This document shows, piece after piece, positions 16,534 to 24,587 of a stretch of 32,543 bases of DNA. The position numbers and the translations under genes are program-made. Origin of the DNA: CAUZJO01 sp963580245 (GTDB lineage Bacteria > Sumerlaeota > Sumerlaeia > MVZB01); NCBI GenBank assembly GCA_963580245.1, contig CAUZJO010000039.1:1-32543 (forward strand). Direction: 5' to 3'. Position 1 is the stretch's first letter, and each line of letters opens with the position of its first letter. The notes under the pieces were generated by a model. That model was not told the origin of the DNA. It made no database searches and saw nothing but the letters and a program-made list of their open reading frames with translations.

Positions 16534-17754
16534 ATGAAGACCCCTCAATCTCTCTTCAGTATATCAGGCATTCAGCGCGGCGCGGTCTTGATCATGGTAC
16601 TGTGGCTGATCGTCGTGCTGTCGGTGATGGCTTACTCGCTGTCGTACGAGGTGCGGATCGGACTAAAAATGACCAGCCAGGCGCAAAAGCGGGTCCAGGC
16701 GCAGGCGCTGGCGCGCATCGGCCTGGCCAAGGCGGTCATGGACCTGCGCAACGATCGACTCATCGCCATGGCCAACCAGGGTCAAAACACCGACACCCCA
16801 GACGAGCCCTGGGCCCAAAACGAAGACAAGACCGACCTCGAAGTGGGCGACCACGGCATGTACAACGTGCGTATCGTCGATGAAGAACGCAAGATCAACG
16901 TCAACATGTTTCACATGGCGAACGTCGGGGGGTTGATCTACCTGCTCGAAGAGGTGGGCGACATCAAGGAAGACGAGGCCTATAAAATCGCGCACGCCGT
17001 AATCGACTTCGCCGATCCCGACTTGATCCCCAGCACCAACGAGGGGAGCGATGAGATCGAGTACTACACCGAATGGGGGCTTGAGGAATACGGCGACCAA
17101 CTCCCCGCAGGCTGGAGCTTCCGCCCCAAGAACGATATCTACATCCACGTCGAGGAATTGATGGAGATTCCCGGGATCACGCGCGAGGTGCTCTACGGAG
17201 AGATGGGCGACAAGAAGGTACCCATCGACCCGTTCGTGCGCATCGATGAGGGAGAGGAACTCCCGGTGCTTGCCGATTACCTGACGGCGGGCAGCGTCAA
17301 TCGCGTCAACCTCAACACGTGCAGCCTGACCGTGCTCGAGGCGATGCTCTCGTCCGCGACCGAAATGGGCACCGACGCGCGCGGCGCGGCCGAGAAGATC
17401 GATGACCTGCGCCAGGGCCTGCTGGAGATGGGGGACGAGGGGGCGAGCGGCATCACCAATCCACGCCAGCTCGCCGACGCGGGCCTGGACGAGACGACGG
17501 TGCAAACCCTGGAGACCGTTTTCCCGTTGGGGGTTTCCTCGTATTTCTATACGATCCTGACGCGGGGTGAATACAAGGGGGTGCGTCAGACCTACAAGGT
17601 GTTGGTCAACGTCACAATGGAGTCTTACAACATCGATGAGGATAATCCCGATACATTCGGCAAGCGCGATCACCGCGCCTCGGGGTTGCTGCGCGACCAA
17701 CCGCTGGTAAAGGTCGATCCCGCCGTGCGCGTCGTCCGGATCGAGGAAATGTGA
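16534..17754 (+). CDS. gspK: Minor pseudopilin GspK-like
   Basis: This 406-residue protein starts at ATG 16534 (GTG 16525 is possible). Its N-helix is RGAVLIMVLWLIVVLSVMAY, with the GspK feature of no Glu at +5. The region DLEVGDHGMYNVRIVDEERKINVNM, INVNTA-like VNRVNLNTCSLTVLEAML and the repeated helical ELMEIPGITREVLYG segment are typical of GspK, whose large helical head caps the pseudopilus tip and binds calcium. It ends KVDPAVRVVRIEEM, a usual last beta-strand. The operon appears to stop here; GspC, D, L, M and a prepilin peptidase are not in the window. Confidence 0.9.
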   Translation: MKTPQSLFSISGIQRGAVLIMVLWLIVVLSVMAYSLSYEVRIGLKMTSQAQKRVQAQALARIGLAKAVMDLRNDRLIAMANQGQNTDTPDEPWAQNEDKTDLEVGDHGMYNVRIVDEERKINVNMFHMANVGGLIYLLEEVGDIKEDEAYKIAHAVIDFADPDLIPSTNEGSDEIEYYTEWGLEEYGDQLPAGWSFRPKNDIYIHVEELMEIPGITREVLYGEMGDKKVPIDPFVRIDEGEELPVLADYLTAGSVNRVNLNTCSLTVLEAMLSSATEMGTDARGAAEKIDDLRQGLLEMGDEGASGITNPRQLADAGLDETTVQTLETVFPLGVSSYFYTILTRGEYKGVRQTYKVLVNVTMESYNIDEDNPDTFGKRDHRASGLLRDQPLVKVDPAVRVVRIEEM

Positions 17755-17883
17755 CCCGTCGATGCTCGTGCTCGTAATCGTAATCGATCCTTCCACGCCC
17801 TCGCAAACGCTCAAGGTCTATCTCCCCAAACTCTTTTGAGAACAGGAAATGACACCCATCGCGTCAAATAGGCGGCCAACACA

Positions 17884-19476
17884 TTGAGCCAAGTTCTGAT
17901 AAGTCTTGAGAACGTTGTGAAAGAGTTGGGCGGCCGCCGCATCCTGGACCGGCTGACGTGGGAACTGCGCGAGGGTGAGTGCGCCGTGATACTCGGCCCG
18001 AGTGGCAGTGGTAAGTCGGTTTTCCTGCACACGCTGCTGGGCCTGCTCCAGCCCGACGCCGGCGAGGTGAAATTGCCGGCCCTGGACGAACAGGACCGTT
18101 TTCGATCGATCGCCGTCATGTTCCAGGAAGACGCGCTGCTGGACGAACGCAGCGTCGAAGCCAACCTGGCCGTGGCCCGGTGCGAGCGGGCCGACCTGTT
18201 TTCCCCGCCCTTCGGCAAAGAGGTCGAAACGGCGATCGATGAAGTGTTGACCGAAGTGCAGCTCGCCCCGGGCCGCGTGCGGCGGGTGCTGCCGTCGGCC
18301 CTCTCGGGAGGGATGCGGCGCCGGGTCGCGTTGGCGCGGGCGTTGATTCGCCAACCGCGCGTACTGATTGCCGACGAGCCGACGACGGGACTCGACCCCG
18401 TCGCCTCGGCCCGCGTTTACGATATCCTTGGAGACCTGATCGAGCGGCGAGGAATGAGCGCAATCATCATCACCCACGATCCCTCCTGCGCCAGCCGCCT
18501 GGGGTTCCCTGTCTACTTCTTCTCGCCGGTCGAGGGCAACATGCCGAAATGGCCCATCCCGGATGTTTCGCGTGACGACCCCCAACACTGGCACGAGGAA
18601 CGCCATCGCTCCTTGCTGCTCTGGATGCACGAACAGATCGAAGCGCATTTCCTGAGACAAGAGAGCGAGGAGGGTTCGACCCAAGAGCCAACCCCGCCGC
18701 CCGCCGCTGAATGGAACCTTGCCGCTCAAGGTAGGGAACGGCTGGTGCATCCGATTCTGGACGGACTGGGACGGGCGGGGCTGCTGCTCGGGCGACTGGG
18801 TAATTCGCCCAGCGCGGAGTTACTCCGGCGCAACCTGTTCCTGTGGGGCCTGGGTTCGGCGCCGCTGACGGCCCTGATCTTCGTGATGCTGGGGATGGTG
18901 ATCGAAGTGCAGGCCGAATTGGGGTTGATCGATTATGGGCTTTCCAATCGTATCCCGGAACTGGTCGCGCTGAGCCTTCTGCGCATGTCACCGATTTTGA
19001 CGGGGTTTCTCCTGGCCGGTCGCTGCGGTTCGGCGATTGGGGCCCAAGTGGGGTTCATGGAATTATCGGGCCAGGCGCGGGCGTTGCACACCATGCGGAT
19101 GACGCCCGATCGCACTCTGTTTCCGCCGCTCTTCTGGTCACTGCTGATCGCGACGCCGCTGCTGGCACTGTTGGGTCTGGCGATCGGAGGGCTCGGGGCG
19201 TTGATCCCGCTCAGCACGCCGATTTCGCAGGCGAGGCTCACGTCGGACAAGTTCCTCGTGGAATTCCCAAAGTACCTCGAGCCGGCCCAACTCGCGTTGT
19301 TGGCGGTCAAGGGGATGCTGATCGGCGGGGGGCTGGCGACGGTGGCCTACGCGTTGGGCCGACGGCCAAAACGATCGCCCGCCGACGTGACCCGCGCCAT
19401 TACGCTCACGCTGGTGGTGGCCTTCGTGTGGATCACGCTGGTGGACACCATTCTCAGTCTCCTGGTTCCTCTGTAA
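17884..19476 (+). CDS. MlaF-MlaE fusion: ABC ATPase plus MlaE-type lipid-transport permease in one chain
   Basis: The start is TTG 17884. Residues 1-235 are an ABC ATPase of the MlaF/Ttg2A type: Walker A GPSGSGKS (38-45), Q-loop VMFQEDALL, signature SALSGGMRRRVALARAL (about 138) and Walker B VLIADEPTTGLDP (about 160), with the H-loop His in IIITHD. A charged, Pro/Glu-rich linker follows (about 236-300). The C-terminal 220 residues are an MlaE permease with GMVIEVQAELGLIDYGLSN, SPILTGFLLAGRCGSAIGAQVG and ALHTMRMTP, plus membrane segments to the end. The two subunits are normally separate genes, and MlaD is not adjacent. The complex would move phospholipids between inner and outer membranes. 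It converges with the acyltransferase gene and overlaps its 3' end by 23 bp. Confidence 0.9.
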   Translation: MSQVLISLENVVKELGGRRILDRLTWELREGECAVILGPSGSGKSVFLHTLLGLLQPDAGEVKLPALDEQDRFRSIAVMFQEDALLDERSVEANLAVARCERADLFSPPFGKEVETAIDEVLTEVQLAPGRVRRVLPSALSGGMRRRVALARALIRQPRVLIADEPTTGLDPVASARVYDILGDLIERRGMSAIIITHDPSCASRLGFPVYFFSPVEGNMPKWPIPDVSRDDPQHWHEERHRSLLLWMHEQIEAHFLRQESEEGSTQEPTPPPAAEWNLAAQGRERLVHPILDGLGRAGLLLGRLGNSPSAELLRRNLFLWGLGSAPLTALIFVMLGMVIEVQAELGLIDYGLSNRIPELVALSLLRMSPILTGFLLAGRCGSAIGAQVGFMELSGQARALHTMRMTPDRTLFPPLFWSLLIATPLLALLGLAIGGLGALIPLSTPISQARLTSDKFLVEFPKYLEPAQLALLAVKGMLIGGGLATVAYALGRRPKRSPADVTRAITLTLVVAFVWITLVDTILSLLVPL

Positions 19477-20161
19477 TGAGGTCGTTAAGCGTCCGTTCGA
19501 GCTCTTCGCTGATTTCGGCCTCACTCTGGTCGAGCACCGACGGATCAACCGGCCGGCCCAGGTGAGGCCTGAGCGTGGCGAAGGGTTTGGGCAAGCACGT
19601 GCGGTCCCACGAGCGGAATACCCACCGGCGAGAAGGAAGGAATGCCACCGGAATGATGACGGCCCCAGCCTGGCGCGCCACCAGCACGGCCCCTGGTTTG
19701 GCCTTGCGGCGCGGGCCGCGCGGGCCGTCTAGCGCCATGGCCGCCATCCGCAAATCGTCGCCGGGTTCGTTGAGCCAGCGTTTGAGTTCAATCAGCCCTC
19801 GAACGGCCCCTCTCGAAGACGACCCGCGCACGGCATCCATTCCAAGGCTTTTAATCACGCGCGCGAGTTTTTCACCGTCGTGCGAGCGACTGATCATTAT
19901 CGCCGGCTGGCCCTTTCGTTCCTTCATGAAAGAGGTCAGGACCCCGAACAGATCCTCATGCCAGAAGGCCCAGATAACCGGCCGCCCCTCCTTGAGCAGA
20001 GCATGATAGATCTCGGTATCCGCGGTTCCGAGACGTAGGCGTAGCGAACTCGCCAGCAAGCGGATCAGCAAGACAATGAGCGGAACGCCGACCGTGAAAT
20101 ATAAGGCATCGAACAGGCGACGTTTCCATGGTCGGGGTCGAGGGGTGGGGTTGGGCACCAT
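19454..20161 (-). CDS. DUF374-type lysophospholipid/lipid A-like acyltransferase
   Basis: ATG 20161 lies six bases downstream of the lpxB stop. The 235-residue product has a membrane anchor (FTVGVPLIVLLIRLLASSL) and then the family blocks PVIWAFWHEDLFGVL, MISRSHDGEKLARVIKSLG, VRGSSSRGAVRGL and MALDGPRGPRRKAKPGAVLVA. These are the DUF374 version of the acyltransferase fold; HD of SRSHDGE is the likely catalytic pair. Adjacency to lpxB suggests late acylation of lipid A or another envelope lipid. The exact acceptor is inferred, not seen. The upstream in-frame extension overlapping lpxB lacks a good start and is rejected. Confidence 0.85.
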   Translation of the reverse strand: MVPNPTPRPRPWKRRLFDALYFTVGVPLIVLLIRLLASSLRLRLGTADTEIYHALLKEGRPVIWAFWHEDLFGVLTSFMKERKGQPAIMISRSHDGEKLARVIKSLGMDAVRGSSSRGAVRGLIELKRWLNEPGDDLRMAAMALDGPRGPRRKAKPGAVLVARQAGAVIIPVAFLPSRRWVFRSWDRTCLPKPFATLRPHLGRPVDPSVLDQSEAEISEELERTLNDLITEEPGD

Positions 20162-20166
20162 GAGGC

Positions 20167-21381
20167 TTAAGTGGTTTGGACGCTCCGAGCCAACGGGGCA
20201 CCCGTGTCCGGCCCTTCCGGAGGATTTCCACCAGGCGGTCCCTGGATCATCTCCAAGACGAGTCCGGCTGCCCGCTGGCTGGCGCCCGGTCCGCCCATCT
20301 TCTCCTTGACCCGGCTGAGTTGGTATTTCACCTTCTCGATCTCGCGGGGGTCGTCCAGGATTCGCAGGCAGCGCTCGGCAACGTTTTGCGGCGTGCACTG
20401 GTCCTGGAGCAATTCGGGCACGACCATGTCGCCGGCCACGATGTTGATCAGGCCGATATAAGGCAGGTTGACCAAGCTCTTGCCGAGAAACCAGCTCAAG
20501 TAGCGCAGCTTATAAACGATCACCATTGGACAACCGAGCAGGCCCGTTTCGAGCGTGGCCGTGCCCGAGGTGACGATGGCCAGGTCCATGGCGCTGCGCA
20601 CGTTGTAGCGATAGGCGTCGATGACCTTGATCGGCACGCGCGCCAGCGTGACCAGGTGCTCGATCAGCTCGCGTTTGACGGTCGTGGCGCGCGGAACGAC
20701 GAACTGCACGTCGGGCCGGTGGGCATGAATCTTCTCGGCCGCCTCGAGCATAATCGGCAGGAGCATCTCGACTTCCTTGCGCCGGCTTCCGGGGAGCAGG
20801 CCGATCAGTTTCTTGGCCGGATCGAAGCCGAAATGCGCGAAGACCTCCTCGCGGCCCATCGTCAGGACCATCAGATCGAGCCACGGGGTGCCGACGAACT
20901 GCGCCTCGACACCGCCCTGACGCATGAAGCTCTCCTCGAAAGGCAGGATAACCAGCGCCTTGTCGACGAACTTGCGGATCTTGTGAATGCGGCTCTTGTG
21001 CCAGGCCCAGATTTGAGGACAGACGTAATACACCACCTTGAGGCCCAGATTATGCGCCCGTTCCGCCATGCGTAGGTTGAATCCGGGATAATCGATCAGG
21101 ACGACAACGTCGGGGCGCTGCTTTTCCAGATAGTCGAGCGTTCGATTGAACACGCGGCGTATCTTGGGGAATTTGGTCACGACCTCGACAAATCCGATGA
21201 TGGCCAAATCGCGAACGATATTGATGATGACTTCGGCCCCGGCCTCCTTCATCCGGTCGCCGCCCAGGCCCGAGATTTTGAGCGTCGGGTCGAGCTTGAG
21301 CAGGCGCTTGATGAGCAGCGAGGCGATCAGGTCGCCCGAGAGCTCACCCGCGATGATGAAGATTTCACGTCGGCGCGCCAT
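20167..21381 (-). CDS. lpxB: Lipid-A-disaccharide synthase LpxB
   Basis: This 404-residue GT19 enzyme condenses UDP-2,3-diacylglucosamine with lipid X. Landmarks are FIIAGELSGDLIASLLIK at the N-terminus, SGLGGDRMKEAG, VVVLIDYPGFNLRMAE, YYVCPQIWAWHKSRIHKIRK, VGTPWLDL, GLLPGSRRKEV, VTSGTATLETGLLGCPMVIVYK and PELLQDQCTP. It ends in a Gly/Pro-rich tail. ATG 21381 lies within the last codons of the upstream oxidoreductase gene (17-bp overlap), so the pair is probably coupled. This is a peripheral inner-membrane enzyme, and its presence means the cell makes lipid A. Confidence 0.96.
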   Translation of the reverse strand: MARRREIFIIAGELSGDLIASLLIKRLLKLDPTLKISGLGGDRMKEAGAEVIINIVRDLAIIGFVEVVTKFPKIRRVFNRTLDYLEKQRPDVVVLIDYPGFNLRMAERAHNLGLKVVYYVCPQIWAWHKSRIHKIRKFVDKALVILPFEESFMRQGGVEAQFVGTPWLDLMVLTMGREEVFAHFGFDPAKKLIGLLPGSRRKEVEMLLPIMLEAAEKIHAHRPDVQFVVPRATTVKRELIEHLVTLARVPIKVIDAYRYNVRSAMDLAIVTSGTATLETGLLGCPMVIVYKLRYLSWFLGKSLVNLPYIGLINIVAGDMVVPELLQDQCTPQNVAERCLRILDDPREIEKVKYQLSRVKEKMGGPGASQRAAGLVLEMIQGPPGGNPPEGPDTGAPLARSVQTT

Positions 21382-22372
21382 CGTCCCTCTTCTTCTTTTT
21401 CAGTTCGGGGAAATGACTGTTCTCGTTGTTGTTCTCCAGGAGCTCGACCACGCGGATGGCCACCTCCAAGGCGTTGTGGCCATGCTCGCCGGGGACGATG
21501 GGCTCGTGACCCTCGCGAACGCAATGGACGAAGTGCAACAGCTCGCGCTTGAGCGGCTCTTCCTTCTTCAGCCGCAGGCGTTTACGCACGATCTGGGCCG
21601 CCGGCTCCCCTTCCCTTGCCCCTTCGATTCGCACGGTCTGATAGACTTCCATCGCCTGTTTCTGATAGTCGACCGAGATGTATGTATTTGGCTGAAAGAT
21701 GCGGATCTTGCGCATGCGGTTGGGCGTGACGCGGCTGACGGTCAGGTTGGCCGTGCAGCCGTTTTCGAACTTGATGCGCGCGTTGGCGATATCCTCGCTG
21801 TCGGAGAGGATCGGCACGCCGAGCGCGTCAATCGACACAATCGGGGACTGAACGAGCTGAAGGACGATATCGATGTCGTGAATCATCAGGTCCAGGACGA
21901 CTCCCACGTCGCGCACGCGCGGATCGTAGGGGCCCAGGCGGTGGCACTCGATGAAGCCGGGCCGCGTCAGGATTTCCTGTAGTTTGATGATGGCCGCGTT
22001 GAACCGTTCGATGTGGCCGACCTGCAGGATCAGGCCCTTCGAGCGGGCCAGTTCGATCAGGCCACGGGCTTCCTCGATCGTATTGGTGATGGGTTTTTCG
22101 ATCAGCACATGGACGCCCGCCTCCAGAAAATCCTTGGCGACGGCGAAATGCTCGGAGGTTGGGACCACCACCGAGACGGCGTCGACCTGATCGATCAGCA
22201 CGGTGTGATCGAAGAAGGCCTGGCAATGCACGTTGTTGGCCACGCGGGTGGCCGTTTTGTGGTCGACGTCGACCACCCCCACCAGGTAACAACCTTCCAT
22301 CTCACTGTAGTTGCGGGCGTGATGCTGGCCCAAATGCCCCACACCCACCACGCCCACGCGAACTGTTTGCAT
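21365..22372 (-). CDS. Gfo/Idh/MocA-family NAD(P)-dependent sugar oxidoreductase (GnnA candidate)
   Basis: ATG 22372 gives MQTVRVGVVGVGHLGQHHAR, a Rossmann GxGxxGxxH start; AAGGA lies upstream. The second block DFLEAGVHVLIEKPITNTIEE contains the EKP motif with the catalytic Lys, and LQVGHIERFNAA and LDLMIHDIDIVLQL are further family motifs (H-D-I-D). Length is 335 residues. In several bacteria a Gfo/Idh/MocA enzyme beside lpxA or lpxB is GnnA, which oxidises UDP-GlcNAc at C3 so that GnnB can aminate it, giving amide-linked acyl chains on lipid A. The 17-bp overlap with lpxB supports a lipid A role. No GnnB aminotransferase is in the window, so the substrate remains inferred. Confidence 0.88.
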   Translation of the reverse strand: MQTVRVGVVGVGHLGQHHARNYSEMEGCYLVGVVDVDHKTATRVANNVHCQAFFDHTVLIDQVDAVSVVVPTSEHFAVAKDFLEAGVHVLIEKPITNTIEEARGLIELARSKGLILQVGHIERFNAAIIKLQEILTRPGFIECHRLGPYDPRVRDVGVVLDLMIHDIDIVLQLVQSPIVSIDALGVPILSDSEDIANARIKFENGCTANLTVSRVTPNRMRKIRIFQPNTYISVDYQKQAMEVYQTVRIEGAREGEPAAQIVRKRLRLKKEEPLKRELLHFVHCVREGHEPIVPGEHGHNALEVAIRVVELLENNNENSHFPELKKKKRDDGAPT

Positions 22373-22504
22373 CGGAGGGGAAGTCCTTAGGGTCGGGTTT
22401 CGGGAGGAGCCGATTGGACTGGAATCACTCCAGGGATCACGATTGTCTTCATTGATCTGGCTTTCGCTCGGGCATACCTGAGCCACGGCTTATTTTTTCG
22501 TAAT

Positions 22505-22593
22505 TGCCGGGGTCCGGCAACTGAAATTCTGGAGAAGACAAGGTTCAGTTGCCGACGCGCCATAGCGCCGGTGGCGCGTCGGCGACTGGACCC
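22505..22593. repeat. Cluster of overlapping palindromes (REP-like or attenuator-like)
   Basis: TTGCCG (22505-22510) pairs with CGGCAA (22516-22521). CGGCAACTGAA (22516-22526) pairs perfectly with TTCAGTTGCCG (22545-22555). The arm 22543-22562 forms a 20-bp stem with 22574-22593 (two G.T pairs, 11-nt loop). The middle arms can pair with either neighbour, so the folds exclude each other. The cluster lies between two minus-strand genes and could terminate the membrane-protein transcript. There is no long T-run. Confidence 0.7.
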
Positions 22594-22613
22594 TGAACCC
22601 TAAACCCTTCTCT

Positions 22614-23492
22614 TTACATCGCCAACCCCCACAGGCCGACGGTCAGGCATGCGGCGAGCAGTTCGCCGAAGAGAACTAAGATCAGCGCCAGAAGCAAATG
22701 TGGGGTGACCGGCTGGGGGGAGGTCTGGCGGGCGGCATGGATGGAGGCCCAAACGAAGAGCACGGGAAGGACCAAACCCAGCATCAGGCGCAGAACCAGG
22801 ACCGAACTGGGACCCGAAAAGATTCTGTCCATGAAGTAAGCCGGCGCGACCGGATTGAAGACCGCCCCCATCAAAAGCGATATGAGGATGACCATCATCC
22901 GGAGGGTCAGAGCGGACTCGACCAGGTGGCAGGCCGCAATCGATCTGCCCGTGGGTTGTTCGGGATTCTCGCGGGGGGCCGGCTGCGGCGCTTGCCTGGC
23001 GGTGTGGCAGGCGTGGATGGTTGCGCCTATCAGGGTTGCCCCGCTGGTCAGTCCCAGTGCGATGAGCAAGCCCAAAACGCCCGCGGGCAGACCGATCTGA
23101 CTCCATTTTCGACTGAACCAGTGGTCCAAAAAACCGGCGGAAGTCAGGAGAGTCAGCGCGTGAAGGATGACGGCGCAGGAGACCGACCGCCGCACCCAGA
23201 TCCGGGCACGGAACGAGTCGGGGCCACGTTCGAGCTTTACGAGTCCGATGGTGTAGAACATCCACCCAATGGTGAGCGCGGCGGTCAACCCCAACAACGC
23301 GCCTGACATCCATTGACTCAGCTCGGCGTGCTTGGGGGCCAAGCAGCCCAGTGCGAACACCTGAAAGCCGAGCGCCCCGGCCGCGGCCAATCGCCCGCGC
23401 AACGCCATGGGGTCCGTCCGCGACCAGAAGCGGCACAACCCAGCCGCCGCCAACGCGCATTGTAAGCCGAAAAGATAGAGAGCCAGAGACAT
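22614..23492 (-). CDS. Polytopic membrane protein, about eight TM segments, function unknown
   Basis: This 292-residue protein starts at ATG 23492. It consists largely of hydrophobic helices separated by short loops (LALYLFGLQCALAAAGLC, ALLGLTAALTIGWMFYTIGL, IGLPAGVLGLLIALGL, MMVILISLLMGAVFNPVAP, VLVLRLMLGLVLPVLFVWA, LLALILVLFGELLAACL). A cytoplasmic-looking Pro/Arg/Glu loop sits at about 165-185. The arrangement and the late FGELLA segment faintly recall DmsC/NrfD-type quinone-interacting anchor subunits, but I see no iron-sulfur or molybdopterin partner nearby, so I do not assign it. It is divergent from the peptidase gene, with 82 bp between the starts. Confidence 0.6.
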   Translation of the reverse strand: MSLALYLFGLQCALAAAGLCRFWSRTDPMALRGRLAAAGALGFQVFALGCLAPKHAELSQWMSGALLGLTAALTIGWMFYTIGLVKLERGPDSFRARIWVRRSVSCAVILHALTLLTSAGFLDHWFSRKWSQIGLPAGVLGLLIALGLTSGATLIGATIHACHTARQAPQPAPRENPEQPTGRSIAACHLVESALTLRMMVILISLLMGAVFNPVAPAYFMDRIFSGPSSVLVLRLMLGLVLPVLFVWASIHAARQTSPQPVTPHLLLALILVLFGELLAACLTVGLWGLAM

Positions 23493-23574
23493 GAAGGTGC
23501 CGCGCGATACCTCGTGCGCTGAGGGGTCGTGAGCCAGACAAAAGGAGTATCAGAATGCCCGATCCGGGCCTAAA

Positions 23575-24519
23575 ATGGTATCGGAGAATGCGGGATTCGA
23601 GGCCGTCGACGTGGGCAATGGAAAACCTCCAGGACCGGATCGGATCAGGCTTCACCCCGACGACGCTGACGCCCAATGGGGACCGGCGCTGAATGCCATG
23701 GCAATCCAGGCCCTGGAAACGGCCGAGGAGCGCCTGGGGCTGGAGATACGGCAACCGGTTTCGATCACGACGCTCGGCTCGGACGCAGAGTTCCGGCGCG
23801 CGATCGGGGGCAAGTCGAGCCACCTGGTCGCGGTGGCGCGCGCCCGGCGGGCCGAGATCCTCATCAATCGGCCGACCTATTTCGCCGAGGGACCGATCGA
23901 GCAGCAACGGACCCTCGTCCACGAGATGGCGCACTTGATCGTCGGCCGACGCGTGCAAAGGCGGCTGCCCGCGTGGCTCAACGAGGGGATCGCCATGCTG
24001 ACGGCGGGTCAAGGGGGTTATGGCCAGGGCTGGCGGGTGGCCACGGCGGGCGCGTTCGGCGGCCTAATCCCATTTGAGCGATTGGAACAGACGGTGGCCA
24101 TCGGCCCAAAGGCCCAGGACCTGGCCTACGCGCAATGCCTCTCGATCACCCGGTTCTACCTGAAACGATTCTATCCCAAGGCCCAGCAATCCGGCTTCGA
24201 CCCGTCCCCTTTGGCGCGCGCCCTGGCCGACCCCGCGGCCGGCCCCGGATTGGTCGGACGGCTGTGGGATCCCGGCTTCCGCGACGGATTGGAGGCCCAG
24301 TGGCGCGGATCACAGCGGTCGCTGTTCTCCTGGGCGGCGGTCCTGTCGGGATCGGGCTTCCTGTGGTTCGCGGCCTCGGGGTTCTTCCTCTTGGCTTATT
24401 GGCGCAAGCGGAGAATGGCAATGCTGAAGCGCCAACGCATGGAGGACCAAGAACGCCGCGACGCCGAGTTGGGAATGGATATCCCGCCCTGGGAGTATGA
24501 AGCCGACGAAAACGAATAG
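23575..24519 (+). CDS. Peptidase-MA-like gluzincin metalloprotease, C-terminal TM anchor
   Basis: The 314-residue product carries the zinc motif LVHEMAHLIVG (His116, Glu117, His120). About 18 residues later comes LPAWLNEGIAMLTAG, whose NEG Glu is the third ligand typical of gluzincins. The upstream block RIRLHPDDADAQWGPALNAM and AEERLG match the N-terminal part of peptidase-MA-like proteins. A single TM segment (WFAASGFFLLAYW, about 258-280) is followed by a basic then acidic cytoplasmic-type tail. The usual N-terminal signal peptide is missing from ATG 23575. A perfect AGGAG-7-ATG (23544-23557) is in another frame that soon stops, so the original start may have been lost by a frameshift or the protein may be signal-less. 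Confidence 0.72.
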   Translation: MVSENAGFEAVDVGNGKPPGPDRIRLHPDDADAQWGPALNAMAIQALETAEERLGLEIRQPVSITTLGSDAEFRRAIGGKSSHLVAVARARRAEILINRPTYFAEGPIEQQRTLVHEMAHLIVGRRVQRRLPAWLNEGIAMLTAGQGGYGQGWRVATAGAFGGLIPFERLEQTVAIGPKAQDLAYAQCLSITRFYLKRFYPKAQQSGFDPSPLARALADPAAGPGLVGRLWDPGFRDGLEAQWRGSQRSLFSWAAVLSGSGFLWFAASGFFLLAYWRKRRMAMLKRQRMEDQERRDAELGMDIPPWEYEADENE

Positions 24520-24587
24520 CGTTAAGCTCAATAATATCAACGATTCCAATCTGGTCAGGAACAATCCCGTCAGGGAGTGTTACCTCC

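Noticed and set aside
17764..17790. Short tandem-like repeat (CTCGT and ATCGTA units) after gspK
   Set aside because: Only two units of each, no pairing, no spacer regularity; treated as low-complexity intergenic sequence.
17818..18750. Minus-strand open frames opposite the MlaF domain
   Set aside because: They are antisense to a clear ABC ATPase and show no family signature or plausible start signal.
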